Positions 11,553 through 23,715 of a DNA stretch of 64,000 nucleotides are shown here, piece after piece. Under the pieces are notes generated by a model that was not told where the DNA came from, ran no database searches, and saw nothing but the letters and a program-made list of their open reading frames with translations. The position numbers and the translations under genes are program-made. The first letter of the stretch is position 1; each line of letters starts with the position of its first letter. Origin of the DNA: Ovis canadensis (lineage: Eukaryota; Chordata; Mammalia; Artiodactyla; Bovidae); the NCBI RefSeq assembly GCF_042477335.2, contig NC_091248.1, positions 121,852,501-121,916,500 of the forward strand, in the 5' to 3' direction.

Positions 11553-12199
11553 GTAGTGCTTGAATGAACAGAGTGTGCATTAGAGAATAAGGAAGTAAGT
11601 AGACTGAGGCTCTACTGGACACACAAGATTACCAGAAGAAAAAAAAAACAATTTACCTCCTCTTAAATATTTTTTTGTCTGCTCTGTATTACATTAAATA
11701 TATATCTTCTATGTTAAAGTACTGCTTCCAACTCAGTTTAAGAACTAAGACACTCTAGAAAACTAAATTAAGATCAAAACCTAGGAAGACAGAACTATAA
11801 GGGCTTTGTAATCATCAAACAGTATCACTTAGAGTGTCAGAAGGAGGACAATTGAAAGAGACAGAGATTAAAAGAAAGGTGTAAATTTCAACTGTGTGGC
11901 CTTAATCTGCAATGAAGAAATAAAAATGTAGCTCTGAAATCTAGAGATGTTTGGAAAGGAGGACCAACTAAAGAAGGTTAAGGAGAGGTATAGCTAAATG
12001 GCCAAGTCAGAAATATTTGAAAGTGATAAAAGTGCAGTGATTACTTGGCAATATTTTCTACATTGGCGGTGCCTGTCTCCCTGAGATGATGTCTTAACAG
12101 GGTCCATAGCACTCCTCCCATGAGAGATCAAGAAATCACAGCTTCTCCTTTACGAACAAGGGGAGTTAGAAGTAGAACAACTTTGAGTCTAATAACATA
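11553..12199. other. Intergenic DNA, nothing recognised
   Basis: About 650 bases without a supported gene or repeat. It lies just outside the left limit of duplication copy A. Confidence 0.45.
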
Positions 12200-12855
12200 A
12201 GCATTGAGACAAATTAATTTATGACATGATCTTGATTTTTTTTTTTTTAGTTTTCTGAGCTGAGTCTAACATAGTAGAGTAACAGCCTCACTCAGTCTCA
12301 GGAAAATACAAATACACACAAACAAATCCCAAACAAATGCCTATAATAATTCCAATGGCATACTGAAAAAACTAAGTGAATAACCATGGGAAATGCATTC
12401 ACTGGCTCACTCACTAATGGGGAAGCAGCAGACACTTTAATTCTCTTTGGGGAGGACATGAGTAGAGCTGAAACACAGGCTTCTGTCCCCTGATCATTTT
12501 TCATGTCTTTAGGGAGGGGGTTGGGTCCAAATGATAGAAAAAGCCTTCACTCTATCATAGAATTCTGTGTCTGGGCTTCACCCCTCTATGAGGCCTCTGT
12601 GAGGAGAATCAATTGTCACCCGCCCTCCGTGTGAAGTTTCCTCTCAACCAGATGCCACGTTGAAAAGGACAGCACAGATTCCACACGGTAAGAGGGTTCA
12701 TTAGTCATGAGAAAGCTTGGCAGGTGGAAACAGGAAAGGGGGAGTGAATGAAACCACTGCCTTCAGGTGTTAGAGACTCAAAGTCTTCCCCGTGCCCTAA
12801 GCCTAACTTTAGACTGTGATCCTGAGGGTATTTCTAGGGACCTCTACCTAGCGCC

Positions 12856-13059
12856 ATTGTGCTTCCTTTGTGCTCAGCTGGTAAAGAATCCGCCCACAAT
12901 GCAGGGACCTGGGTTCAATCCCTGGGTTGGGAAGATGCCCTGGAGAAGGGAAAGGCTCCCCACTCCAGTATTCTGGCCTGGAGAATTCCATGGACTGTAC
13001 AGTCCACAGGGTTGCAAAGACTCGGACACGACTGAGCGACTTTCACTTTCGCTTCACTT
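12856..13059 (+). repeat. Bov-tA SINE, copy A only
   Basis: A forward copy flanked by TACCTAGCGCC (12845-12855) and TACCTAGCACC (13060-13070). The matching site in copy B, near 28528-28545, is uninterrupted, so the SINE arrived after the duplication. Confidence 0.88.
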
Positions 13060-14195
13060 TACCTAGCACCGTGCTGTGGCCTTGATGCCTCTGACCTCCC
13101 AGGACTCCTGTCCATGTCCCTTTCATCATCCTTCTGAGGCCACTCTTGGGTTTGTCACGACTGTGTCAGACAAGAGGGGTAAGCTCCATGTAGGACAGGA
13201 TCTGGCTAAAGGGCTACAGAGAACATCAGAGGACACATGGCCCATGCGCCTCTTCTCCACAGAAAAATTCCTGAAGGCAGAGGCCCGTGGTCCGCTTACC
13301 CGGTGTCTCCTGGCATACAGATTCTGTTCCTTATTTTAGCAGAGAAATGTTATGACCTCTAACCTGCCTCTTTATGAAATTAGATCCAGAATTTGCTCTC
13401 CAGTATTGACTTCCACTCCTTATAGTAAATATTTAAATTCTAAGGTGGCTTATGTGAGTTAACTCATTTAACTTTTCAAACATCCTATGAGTTAAGGTTT
13501 ATCCACCCCAATTTGCAGCTGCAGAAATGAAAGGACAGAGAGGAACAAAGAGATCACCAGCCTAGCCTACAACAAAGCCAGGACTTGAACCCATGCGGTC
13601 AGGACCGGAGACCATGTCTGCTTTTTATTTTTTTAAATTAGCAACTCATGAAGATTAAGCTATGTTGAAGCTACTAACAGAGAGAATAACTAAATCTGAG
13701 TAATTGTGAAAATTGGACAGATCTGTACTTCCTCGGTGCTTCGGCTTTGACAACCTGTATTCCGAGAGAGTGATCTACAGAAACATTTAATTGGAGTCAG
13801 TGTGGTATTCTAAATTATGCCCTGTTTTCTTTCGTAAGATTTACTTTCTCTCACATTGGTATTTTGGCATAGCAGAACTGCAATATAACTATTAAAACCT
13901 GCATGTTCTTCTTCAATCCAGAAGTGAGATTACTTTCCAGGATTCTTTTATTTTTTAAAATTCTATTCTAAGTTTAATTATAAAAATCATAATATAAAAA
14001 ATTAATAGAAATGAGAATAAAGTGGTGTGTTTTCTATTTAAAATAAAAAGTAACCAAAACAAGCAAGGTAAGTGTGAAAGAATGTACATACCATAATTTT
14101 GTTGCCCCCTTATAATTGATTTACATTCCCAGTGATTTATATTCTCTTGGAACTGTGGTCCCTTTAATACAATTAGTAAAAGCTAACATTTATTT

Positions 14196-14407
14196 CTGGC
14201 TTCCCTGGTGACTCAGTGGGTAAGAATCCACCTGCAACGCAGGAGACACAGGTTTGATCCCTGGGTCGAAGGGAAGATCCCCTGGAGAAGGAAACGGTAA
14301 CCCACTCCAGTATTCTTGCATGGCAAATCCCAAGGACAAGGGAGCCTGGTCAGCTACAGTCCTTGGGGTCACAAAAGAATCAGAAATGACCTAAACCACC
14401 ATCACCC
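14196..14407 (+). repeat. Bov-tA SINE, copy A only
   Basis: A forward copy with the perfect 11-bp target duplication AACATTTATTT (14185-14195 and 14408-14418). Copy B is uninterrupted at the matching place, near 30000-30015. Confidence 0.92.
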
Positions 14408-15065
14408 AACATTTATTTAACTCCTACTGTGTACCTGTTTAATGGTATTTTTTCTTATATCAGTCCCTTAGACCTTGCTGTCACCATCTTCCAGATGAAA
14501 ACAATGATGCTGAGAATCAGTGGCTCAGGGTCACTGGTCCCCCTGCAGAGAGGGCAGTGGTGGGCTGCTGGCAGTGCTGCTGGCCCGGCTCTTTTCACCC
14601 CTTTTCAGGGATTTTGCTCTTTTCAGTTCCTGCTGATTTTCATGCTATGGAAGAACAGAGAGATGTATCCATGAGACCTTTTGCATAATTCTGTGCATTG
14701 AAGACTTTTCCTTCAGGGCAGCAAGATGGACCCTTAAAGGCATCTTCATTTCAGGTATTTGTATCTCTATTGTATCTGTCACAGCCTTTCTCTCATAGGA
14801 AAAAAACTCTAGCTTCTTGAACTGTGAAATTCAAAATGCAAAACCATACCAATATTTAAAGGGAAAAAAATCAATTTCACCTTACACTACATTTTTGTAC
14901 TTTTCTTGTCCTGACAAACGAGTTGATAAACAACTATTATGTATAGACAGCCACCATGGTAGAGCTGTCGCCTCATGACTTTCCTACAAAACCGTGAGAA
15001 GTGCACTTGACATCAGTGGTCTGCCTGAATTTCACACCTGATGAAAAATGTTGTGTCATAATTCG

Positions 15066-15166
15066 TTCTGCTGCTGCTGCTGCTGCTGCTAAGTCACTTC
15101 AGTCGTGTCTGATTCTGTGCGACCCCAGAGACGGCAGCCCACTAGGCTCCCCCATCCCTGGGATTT
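15066..15166 (-). repeat. Partial Bov-A2 SINE
   Basis: A GCT triplet tract followed by about three-quarters of a Bov-A monomer in reverse orientation, ending abruptly at CTGGGATT. No clear target duplication was found. Confidence 0.82.
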
Positions 15167-15851
15167 GTCTCCTTATTTGTTGCTGCCTCTTGAAAATAGG
15201 TTTCTTCTAAGATAATAGTTTCTTTAAAATTTTTCTTGCCAAAAATATTGCATGTAAAACTATAATTTCAGATTGTTTGAATGACCAACTTGGATTTGTC
15301 CAACAATTCTAATCATTTGGGAAAGGGAGGCTAATGACTTGCCTATCCCTGTGCCTGCTACCCTGGGTCCCTGGTCTGGGTACAGTAGGAGCACAGATGC
15401 TTACAACACAGCTGAGCCCACTGGGCTTTTCCCTTGTTGCTCTCCCAGGATCCATCTCAGGCCCACACAGGCTTCCTGGCCCAAATCCTGACTTATCGTG
15501 TCTGTCCTTCAGGTTCTTGCTCACACTTCCCCTGCCGGAGGTCTCCTATGACTCATTCAAACACTCTCCTTGGAAAGAAATACACAGTTTCCTGTGTATA
15601 TATTAGCCCTAATACTAGAATATGAGACTATTTCTGAAGTTATTTTAAAAATTTTGGTTATTACTTTTGTTCTTTCTTATTAAAAATGAACTTTAAAAAA
15701 AATATCACAAGAAGTTCATCCTGTAGGTATCCCAGAGATTAAGAGCTCTGAAACCCTCCTATTCAGCTTGAACCAGTGAGAGCAATCCACACAGTACTTG
15801 GTGTCTCCCCAAAGTGCCATATTCCATCCTGTCATTAAATTTGTATTGTCC

Positions 15852-15981
15852 AGGGACTTCCCTGGCAGTCCAGTGGTTAAGACTCTGCATTTCTACTGCA
15901 GGGGCCCCAGGTTCAATCCCTAGTCAGGGAACTAAGATACCACATCCTGCAAGGCTGCACAGAGCAGTCCAGAGATTTTTA
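15852..15981 (+). repeat. CHR-type tRNA-derived SINE, copy A only
   Basis: This SINE differs from Bov-tA. Its head reads GGACTTCCCTGGCAGTCCAG and it contains a B-box-like GGTTCAATCCC, as in the CHR family of whales, hippos and ruminants. A perfect 15-bp duplication, AAATTTGTATTGTCC, is at 15837-15851 and 15982-15996. Copy B has the empty site near 31545-31565. The family name is from memory. Confidence 0.8.
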
Positions 15982-17041
15982 AAATTTGTATTGTCCTGGA
16001 AATTGGCAGTTTCCCATTTCATATTTGCTAATGGGACTAATTCAACTAGGATATATATCCTTTAATTATGCTCCGTATGTGTGAATTTTAAAATAAATCA
16101 GTTAAGAAGAAGCCAAACAATTTCTCTCAGCTCAAATCAGATAACAGTTCAGTGACTTGGTAAGATATTTTATTGACCATAATTTGCTGCTATTTGGGAA
16201 ACTCTAGTGAAGTGAATACTCATAACTTTGGAAATTAGTGAAAGAGAAACACCAAATCCGTGTAGGCATAGACACAGAAGTTCACATGCAGGAGGGTAAA
16301 TGTCTCTGAAATCTGCAGTTTCATAGCACTCTGATCACATGTGTCTTCTAGTGAGCATATTGGTCAATCCCAGGAATATAAATAAGAGGCATTCACAGAG
16401 GCAAACACTGGCCTGTGTCATTCGAGTTCTATGCAGGGAAAGTGGAGGCTTTCATGAGTCCATCTTAGATACACAGTCCTTCTAGGAAGCAGTTTGATAC
16501 TAAGTGACTTTTTCTAAGTAATTGATATAAAAATTCCTGGACTAGAGGACTGCTAAATTCCCTGTAACTTCTCATTCTGAATTTACATGTATTGGTTTTA
16601 TTATTGTTTTCAGTGTTTTGGTTTTTAAATCTGAAATCCCCAGAAGCTACCTTACAGATAAAAAGAGCATTGAAATATACTTTGCATGACAAAGGTCACT
16701 TTCTTTGATCTGTGCAACAATAAAACTTAGCTTTGTCTGTGCTCCTCCTCGCAATTTGGTTGATGTTGCAATAATTTTCAAGCTGATTTATAATCTGTTT
16801 CCCCTTTTATTCAATAGAAGATCTTGATCTTTTTCTCTGTTTGGACAATTCAGGAAAAAAATGTCTCTAAAGAAAAATGAGATTGAGGTTTTCAATTTCT
16901 CCTTTCTTGCCAAAAGTTAACTATATCATAATGTCATGACTTATTCCTCCCATTTGAAGCTCTAAGAAAATCAGCTCAAACTTGAGATTTTGGTTATACT
17001 TGGTATTAGTTGTTTTCAGCAGGAATATAATGCCTTATATT

Positions 17042-19473
17042 ATTATTGTTGTTGCTCAGTCGCTGTCATGTCTGACTCTTTGTGACCCTATGGACTACAG
17101 CACGCCAGGCTCCTCTGTGTTCATTATCTTCCAGAGGTGGCTCAAATTCATGTCCGTTGCATCGGTGATGCTATCTATCTCATCCTCTTCTGCCTTCTCC
17201 TTTTCCTTCAAACTTTCTCAGCATCAGGATCTTTTCCAACGAGTAAGTTATTCACATCAGGTGGCCAAAGTGTTAGAGCTTCCGCTTCAGCATCAGTTCT
17301 TCCAAAGAATATTCAGGGTTGATTTCCTTTAGGATGGACTGGTTTGATTCCCTTGCTGTCCAAGGGACTCTCAAGAGTCTTCTCCAGCATCACAGTTCAA
17401 AAGCATCCATTCTTCAGTACTCAGCCTTCTTTTTGATCCAACTCTCATATACATACATGACTACTGGAAAAACCATAGCTTTGACTATACCAATCTATAT
17501 TGGCAAAGTGATATATTTGGGGGGTTTTTTTGTTATTTTTTAATTTATTTTTTACTTTTATTTTTATTTTTTTTATTTTTTAAATTTTAAAATCTTTAAT
17601 TCTTACATGTGTTCCCAATTTGTTTTTTAATACATTGTCTGAATTTGTCATAGCTTTCCTTCCAAGGAGCAATCAATCGTCCTTTAACTTCATGGCTGCA
17701 GTCACCATCTGCAGAGATTTTGGAACCCAAGAAGAGAAAATCTGTCACTGCTTCCACTTTTTTCCCTTCGACTTGCCATAAAGTGATGAGACCAGAAGCC
17801 TTGATCTTAGTTTTTTGAGTGTTAAACTTTAAGCCAGCTTTTTCACTCTCCTCCTTTACCCTCATAAAGAGGCTTTTTAGTTTCTCTTCACTTTCTGTTT
17901 TTAGAGTGATATCATCTGCATATCTGAACTTGTTGATATTTCTCCCAGCAGTCTTGATTCCAGCTTGTGAGTCATCCAGCCTGGCATTTCACCTGATGTA
18001 GTCCTCATAGATGTTAAATAAGCAAGACAGCAATATATAGCCTTGATGTACTCCTTTCCCAATTTTGAACCAGTCAGTTGATTCATGTAAGGTTCTAACT
18101 GTTGCTTCTTGACCCGCATACAGATTAATCAGGAGACAGGTAAGATCGTCTGGTATTCTCATTTCTTTAAGAACTTTCCGCAGTTTGTTGTGATCCAGAT
18201 AGGCAAAGGCATTAGCTTAGTCAATGAAGCAGAAGTAGATGTTTTTGTGAAATTCCCTTGCTTTTTCTATGATCGGGCAAATGTTGGCAATTTGATCTCT
18301 GGTTCCTCTGCCTTTTCTAAATCCAGCTTGTATATCTGGAATTTCTCAGTTCACATATTGCTGAAGCCTAGTTTGAAGGATTTTGAGCATAACCTTGCTA
18401 GCATGTGAAATGAGTGCAACTGTTTGGTAATGGGAACATTCTCTGGCATTGCCCTTTGGGATTGGAATGAAAACTGACCTGTTCTAGTCCTGTGGCCACT
18501 GCTGAATTTTCCAAATTTGGTGACCTATTAAGTGCAGCATTTCAACAGTATCATCTTTTAGGATACAAAATAGTTCAACTGGAATTCCATTACTTTGTTC
18601 GTAGTGATGCTTCTTAAGGCCCACTTGACTTCACATTCCAGGATGTCTGGCTTTAGGTTAGTGTCTACACCATCATGGTTTTCCAGGTCATTAAGACCTT
18701 TTCAGTATAGTTTGTGTATTCTTGCCACCTCTTTTTAATATCTTCTGCTTCTGTAAGTCTTACGGTTTCTGTCCTTTATCTTGCCCATCCTTACATGAAA
18801 TGTTCCCTTGATATCTCCAATTTTCTTGAAGAGATCTCTAGCCATTCCTATTCTATTGTTTTCCTCTATTTTTTTTGCATTGTCCATTTAAGGAGGTCTT
18901 CACACCTCTCTCTGCTATGCTCTGGAACTGTGCATTCACTTAAGTAGATCTTTCTCTTTTTCCCTTGCTTTTCACTTCTTTTCTCAGCTATTTGTAAAGC
19001 TTCATCAGACAACCATGTATAAGCATAAGGGATTTGATTTAGGTCATACCTGAATGGTCTAGTGGTTTTCCCTACTTTCTTCAATTTAAACCTGAATTTT
19101 TCAATAAGGAGCTCATGGTCTGAGCCTCAATCAGCTCCAGTTCTTATTTTTGCTGACTGTATAGAGCTTCTCCATCTTAGGCTGCAAATAATATAATCAA
19201 TCTGATTTCAGTATTGACCTTTTGGTGATATCCATTTGTAGAGTCCTCTCTTGAGTTGTTGGAAAAGGGTGTTTACGATGATCAGTGTGTTCTGTTGACA
19301 AAACTCTGTTAGCCTTTGCCCTGCTTCATTTTGTACTCTAAAGCCAAACTTGCCTGTTACTCTAGGTTTCCCCTGACTTCAACTTTTGTATTCTAACCCC
19401 CTATGATGAAAAGGACATCTTTTTGGTGTTAGTTCTAGAAGATCTTGTAGGTCTTCCTAGAACCAGTCAACTG
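17042..19473 (-). mobile_element. BovB LINE, about 2.4 kb, copy A only
   Basis: A reverse-oriented BovB reaching from the 3' end (17042) through the reverse transcriptase region (about 17600-18850) into the endonuclease part (about 18900-19470). All frames are interrupted. The flanks share only ATATTA. An L1 tail fragment interrupts it at about 17526-17613. Copy B has no BovB at the matching junction near 32260-32280. Confidence 0.9.
17526..17613 (-). mobile_element. L1 3'-end fragment nested in BovB
   Basis: A T-rich tract followed by the complement of the ruminant L1 terminus (AAATCTTTAATTCTTACATG) interrupts the BovB reverse transcriptase region. The same terminus is seen in forward orientation at 51390-51440 and 55490-55550. 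Confidence 0.7.
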
Positions 19474-19688
19474 ATATTAAATACTAGATTTTAAAAAATG
19501 AATGTCTTATTTTATCCTGTGATAATGCACAGGTTTATTAAAAAAACAAACAAAACTACAGTAAACAAACAATACATACAAAATGTAAGACCCTCCATAA
19601 TGCTATTCTCTAGAGTTATCAATTGAGATCTCATGTATAACTTAAAGAATCTTCCTACATGTTTATAAATAGGCCCTAAAGACATATT

Positions 19689-19955
19689 CAGAGAAGGCAA
19701 TGGCAACCCTCTCTAGTACTTTTGCCTGGAAAATCCCATGGACGGAGGAGCCCGGTAGGCTGCAGTCCATGGGGTCGCAAAGAGTTGGACACGACTGAGT
19801 GACTTCACTTTCACTTTTCACTTTCATGCATTGGAGAAGGTAATGGCAGCCCACTCCAGTGTTCTTGCCTGGAGAATCCCAGGGACGGGGGAGCCTGGTG
19901 GGCTGCCGTCTATGGGGCTGCGCAGAGTTGGACACGACTGAAGCAACTTAGCAAC
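19689..19955 (+). repeat. Bov-A2 SINE, copy A only
   Basis: A forward dimer of Bov-A with the 11-bp duplication AAAGACATATT (19678-19688 and 19956-19966). The same flank in copy B (near 32458-32475) is uninterrupted. Confidence 0.92.
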
Positions 19956-20082
19956 AAAGACATATTGTGTATAGATACGTTAGTATTTTAAAATATAATC
20001 ATATTACATATCCTTTGACTTTATGTGAAAAAATTTTTCTTCCACCCTATAAAGATCTGTATTATCCTTTTTAATGACTGCA

Positions 20083-20240
20083 CAGGAAGATGAGATTGTT
20101 GGATAGCATCACCAATTCAATGGACTTGAACTTGGGCAAACTCTGGGAAATAGTAAGGGACAGAAAAGCCTGGCATGCTGCAGCCCATGGGGTAGCAAAG
20201 AGTCAGACATGCATGACTTGGTGACTAAAAAACAACAGTG
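20083..20240 (+). mobile_element. BovB 3'-terminal fragment
   Basis: About 160 bases matching the last part of BovB, diverged, followed by an AT-rich stretch to about 20350. It has no coding capacity. Confidence 0.75.
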
Positions 20241-22029
20241 GTATTATATATTATAATATATAACATATATTACAATATATCATAAATAATATATAATAAA
20301 AATATACAATGGTATTATATATTATAAAATGGTTTTATATATTATAAAATTAGCCAAAATTTCAGTTCATCTCCAGCTTTCAAATTTTAAGTCAATTCTA
20401 AATTTTCAAAACTGTAAACTGGATAACAGTGAATAATTCCAACCTCTTGGTCACTATGTTTCGTGAACATTAGACTTTTTTCTGTTCCCATTACTCACCA
20501 AGCTCTTTCTGCCCAAGACTCTGCCGTTACTCTTCCCTGTGCAGGAAGCAGTCCACTTGGGCTGTTGTCAGGTGGCACTCACTTTATCACTTAGATTCCA
20601 CCCATGTGTCTCCTCTTTAAGACTTCTCCCAACAATCCCAGCTAAAGGAGCCTCTCCAAACCTAGTCACTTTCTATTATTTTTCCCTGTTCTTTTTCCAT
20701 CATAATGCTTTTCCATCAACACCTATTTTATGTTTTTTTGTACTTTTGGTGTTTTAGGGGTGGTAATTAACCACGACATCTCTTTGCTTCATGTTAGGTT
20801 GTCTCTGGAAAAAAATGTGAGGAAATGTAAAGAGACGGCACCTGGTTACAAGACTTCTTAGTGTGATGTTGCCATCCATCCCTTTCATGACCACTCTCCT
20901 ATGGATAGACCTAGGCACTGCCCAGGACAAGCTCCCTAGAGAGACTAACCAATGGATGCTCCAGCTGACCCTACTCCCTGTGACTGACTCAGAATCCAAC
21001 AGAACAGCAGTAGGTGGTCAGCATGGTAACAGGTGATGAGGAAGGGATTCAGGAGATATGATGGCAATGATAGTTGCCATAACTGGGAAGATACTGCAAC
21101 AACTAAAGATTCTTTTCACGACAGATTCTCAAATTTGCCTCTGTGTTATGTTATAAAGGAAAAAGAGAAAAGAGGTGAATAAAATGTAATTAACAGGCAA
21201 GAGTCATCTTTAAATACACCCACAGAGAATGTAAATTCATTTTCACGTTTTGAATTGCATACTTTAAAAGGGTGCAGAAATGTTGCCTTGCTTAACTGAA
21301 TTTAAGACAATATGTGTGCCTGTGTTCATCTACTCTAATAATTTTTCACTTAGGCTTAAATTTCAGGATCAGGTGCTGACAAAAAAGTAAATAAGACAAT
21401 AAAAATAAAATTGCAAACTCTGGAGATGGGAAAGAAATGGCAGAAGATGTCCACTGTTGAGAGGAGTCTTACGCAAAGTTTGAAATACTAAAAAATTAAG
21501 AGGTTATTTAATAAGGGAATTCAAATCTGAAATAAGTGGATAGAAAAGCATATGAGAAGGTAAGTGGAATAAGCAACATGTAAATAACAAAGTATCATAA
21601 ACATTTTGTTTCTTGAACCAAGAAGATGAGCAAGATTAGGAGATGAAACTACCTCTTACTACATATGGCCTGTCAGGGTTGTCTCTCTTCTAAGCACATT
21701 AATAATCAACACTCACACCTTTGAAGGGAAGCCAGGATACTTGAATTTTACAAAACAGTGCATGTCTGTATTTGTATGTATACTATTACACAGAGTATAT
21801 AATAATGCATTTTTCCTGTTATCATATATTTTATTATCTATAATATATTTTCCATACCTTATTATCCATTGATACAAGGGGAATTTGTTTCTGACTTGTA
21901 TGATCATACCAAGTTTGTGTAAACAGTATATCTATTAATAAATTATAGAAAACCCACTCAAAGTAATACATTTCCAAATGCTCACTTTGTTACACTCAGA
22001 AGGTATTTTGTGTCATGATTTCCCTACAG
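20241..22029. other. 5' region of OR gene 1
   Basis: Apart from an AT-rich repeat at about 20240-20350, no mobile element was recognised. The last 500 bases align with the region before OR gene 2. Upstream non-coding exons and the promoter of the receptor probably lie in this stretch or further left, but no site can be fixed by eye. Confidence 0.4.
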
Positions 22030-22078
22030 CTCTGACCTTCTATTGAAGCTTGGGGCTTCTCTGTCTCTGCTCAGGAGC
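22030..22078 (+). other. Predicted 5'UTR part of the OR gene 1 coding exon
   Basis: A pyrimidine-rich stretch ending TTTCCCTACAG (AG at 22028-22029) looks like a splice acceptor, and the same site is conserved before OR gene 2. Mammalian olfactory receptors usually splice a non-coding exon to one intronless coding exon, which fits. A second AG at 22073-22074 is a weaker alternative. Confidence 0.5.
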
Positions 22079-23011
22079 ATGGGAGGCAACCAGACACGGA
22101 TCACAGAAGTCACCCTCCTGGGATTCCAGGTCGATTCAGCACTGGAGTTTTTCCTCTTTGGACTTTTCTCTCTCTTCTACACCCTCACCCTTCTGGGGAA
22201 TGCAGTCATCCTGGGGCTTATCTGCTTAGACTCAAGACTGCACACCCCCATGTACTTCTTCCTCTCACACTTGGCCATCATCGACATGTCCTATGCCTCC
22301 AACAATGTCCCCAAGATGCTGGCAAATCTTGTGAGTCAGAAAAGAACCATCTCCTTTGTTCCTTGCATTATGCAGACATTTTTGTACCTGGCTTTTGCTG
22401 CTTCAGAGTGCCTGATTTTGGTGGTGATGGCCTATGACAGGTATGTGGCCATCTGCCACCCCCTTCATTACACTCTCATCATGAGCTGGAGAGTGTGCAC
22501 TGTCCTGGCCAGCGCTTCCTGGGCATTTAGCTTTCTATGGGATCTTGTCCACTTAGTTCTCATCCTGAAGCTGCCCTTCTGTGGGCCTCATGAAATCAAC
22601 CACTTCTTTTGTGAAATCCTGTCTGTCCTCAAGTTGGCTTGTGCAGATACTTGGCTGAACCAAGTTATCATCGTTGCATCCTGTGTTTGCATTTTAGTTG
22701 GGCCCCTCTGCCTGGTGCTGGGCTCCTATGCGCGCATCCTGGACGCCATCCTGAGGATTCAGTCCGCTGAGGGCTGCAGGAAGGCTTTCTCCACCTGCTC
22801 CTCCCACCTCTGCGTGGTCGGGCTCTTCTTCGGCACTGCCATCGTCTTGTACATGACCCCCAGATCCAGCCATTCTCAGGAACAAAGGAAGATTCTGTCG
22901 TTGTTTTACAGCCTTTTCAACCCTATGCTGAATCCCTTAATCTATAGTTTGAGAAACACAGAGGTGAAGGGTGCCCTGAGGAAAATTCTAGGGAAGAAGA
23001 GGTCAGTGTGA
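22079..23011 (+). CDS. OR2A-like: Olfactory receptor, OR2A type (gene 1)
   Basis: An intact 310-residue class II odorant receptor, a seven-helix GPCR expected to signal through Golf and adenylyl cyclase in olfactory cilia. Visible features are an N-glycosylation sequon at N4 (NQT), Asn41 in TM1, PMYFFLS (57-63), the Cys96-Cys178 pair expected to bridge TM3 and the second extracellular loop, MAYDRY (117-122), KAFSTCSSH (235-243) and NPLIYS (285-290). The ATG at 22079 is chosen because it gives the MGGNQT start conserved in the other two receptors; the upstream in-frame codon at 22043 is TTG. Trp154-Asp155 in TM4 replace residues that are Leu-Ala in the neighbours. The first 284 bases are almost identical to OR gene 2. 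AATAAA at 23135-23140 is a possible polyadenylation signal. The subfamily call is by recognition; the ortholog is not resolved. Confidence 0.95.
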   Translation: MGGNQTRITEVTLLGFQVDSALEFFLFGLFSLFYTLTLLGNAVILGLICLDSRLHTPMYFFLSHLAIIDMSYASNNVPKMLANLVSQKRTISFVPCIMQTFLYLAFAASECLILVVMAYDRYVAICHPLHYTLIMSWRVCTVLASASWAFSFLWDLVHLVLILKLPFCGPHEINHFFCEILSVLKLACADTWLNQVIIVASCVCILVGPLCLVLGSYARILDAILRIQSAEGCRKAFSTCSSHLCVVGLFFGTAIVLYMTPRSSHSQEQRKILSLFYSLFNPMLNPLIYSLRNTEVKGALRKILGKKRSV

Positions 23012-23715
23012 GGGATGGTTTGGAGTGTCCTATGTAAGCCTGTCTTCATGAGTCTGGACCTTTGAATGCTCTTTTGAAACCATTAATTTAACAAATTAGC
23101 ACCCTTTATCTTCAAAATTTTTAAAAACTGTGAAAATAAATACTCATATTTAGTCATTGATAGCAAACCTGAAATAAACATCATAAATAAGAAAATTATA
23201 ATCTAATCCTATTCTTTAACACAGGTGCAAATATCTTAAAATATTAGTAAATCAAGTAATAAAAAATACTAAATTATGATAAAATTTTTATCTCTAGAAT
23301 GCAAAAATTGTATAACTTTCAAAGAGTGAAAAAAAATTGGCCCATTAACAAATTAAAGTATCCATTGTCAGTAGATCAAAGCAAGTGCTTGATAAAATTT
23401 AACATCAGTTCATGATAAAGCTCTTTACAACCTAGCATAACAATACACATTCCTAGAAAAAAATTTATTAAAAACCCCAGTACCATAAACATTCACATAT
23501 CAGACATTATACTTAATGGTAAAATGCTAGTATCTTTCTCCATAAAATAAAAAATAAAATAAGATGTACATCATCACCACTTGTTTTCCTTATTTTTCAG
23601 ATTTTTATTAGATATATTAATATGTACAGTTAAACAAAAAGAAGAGATATATGTGTATGTGGGTATCTGTCACGTGAGATACCCACATGAGAAGGAATAG
23701 ATAAATTATGTGTTT
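23012..23715. other. 3' flank of OR gene 1, with a perfect hairpin
   Basis: AT-rich sequence without a gene. It contains AATAAA near 23135 and 23174, and a 12-bp perfect inverted repeat at 23657-23668 and 23677-23688. It does not resemble the flank after OR gene 2. Confidence 0.5.
23657..23688. repeat. Perfect 12-bp inverted repeat, 8-nt loop
   Basis: The arms ATGTGGGTATCT and AGATACCCACAT pair completely around the loop GTCACGTG, which itself holds the palindrome CACGTG. No mobile element was recognised here and the function is unknown. Confidence 0.8.

Larger units (their letters stand above)
12200..23011 (+). repeat. Tandem duplication, copy A (contains OR gene 1)
   Basis: This block is collinear with 27844-34637. 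Anchors seen by eye: about 12300-12700 with 27940-28370; 13075-13290 with 28540-28760; 14430-14800 with 30010-30340; 15310-15580 with 30785-31040; 16090-16980 with 31620-32200; 19480-20440 with 32280-32960; 21500-23011 with 33130-34637. Copy A is longer because it carries a BovB (17042-19473), four complete SINEs and other pieces missing from copy B. Similarity appears to stop at the receptor stop codon. Outside the receptor exon the copies are clearly diverged, so the duplication is not recent. Confidence 0.85.

Noticed and set aside
22043-22078. Upstream extension of OR gene 1 by 12 codons
   Set aside because: The codon at 22043 is TTG, not ATG, and the segment lies just after a splice-acceptor-like site. 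The MGGNQT start at 22079 matches the other receptors.
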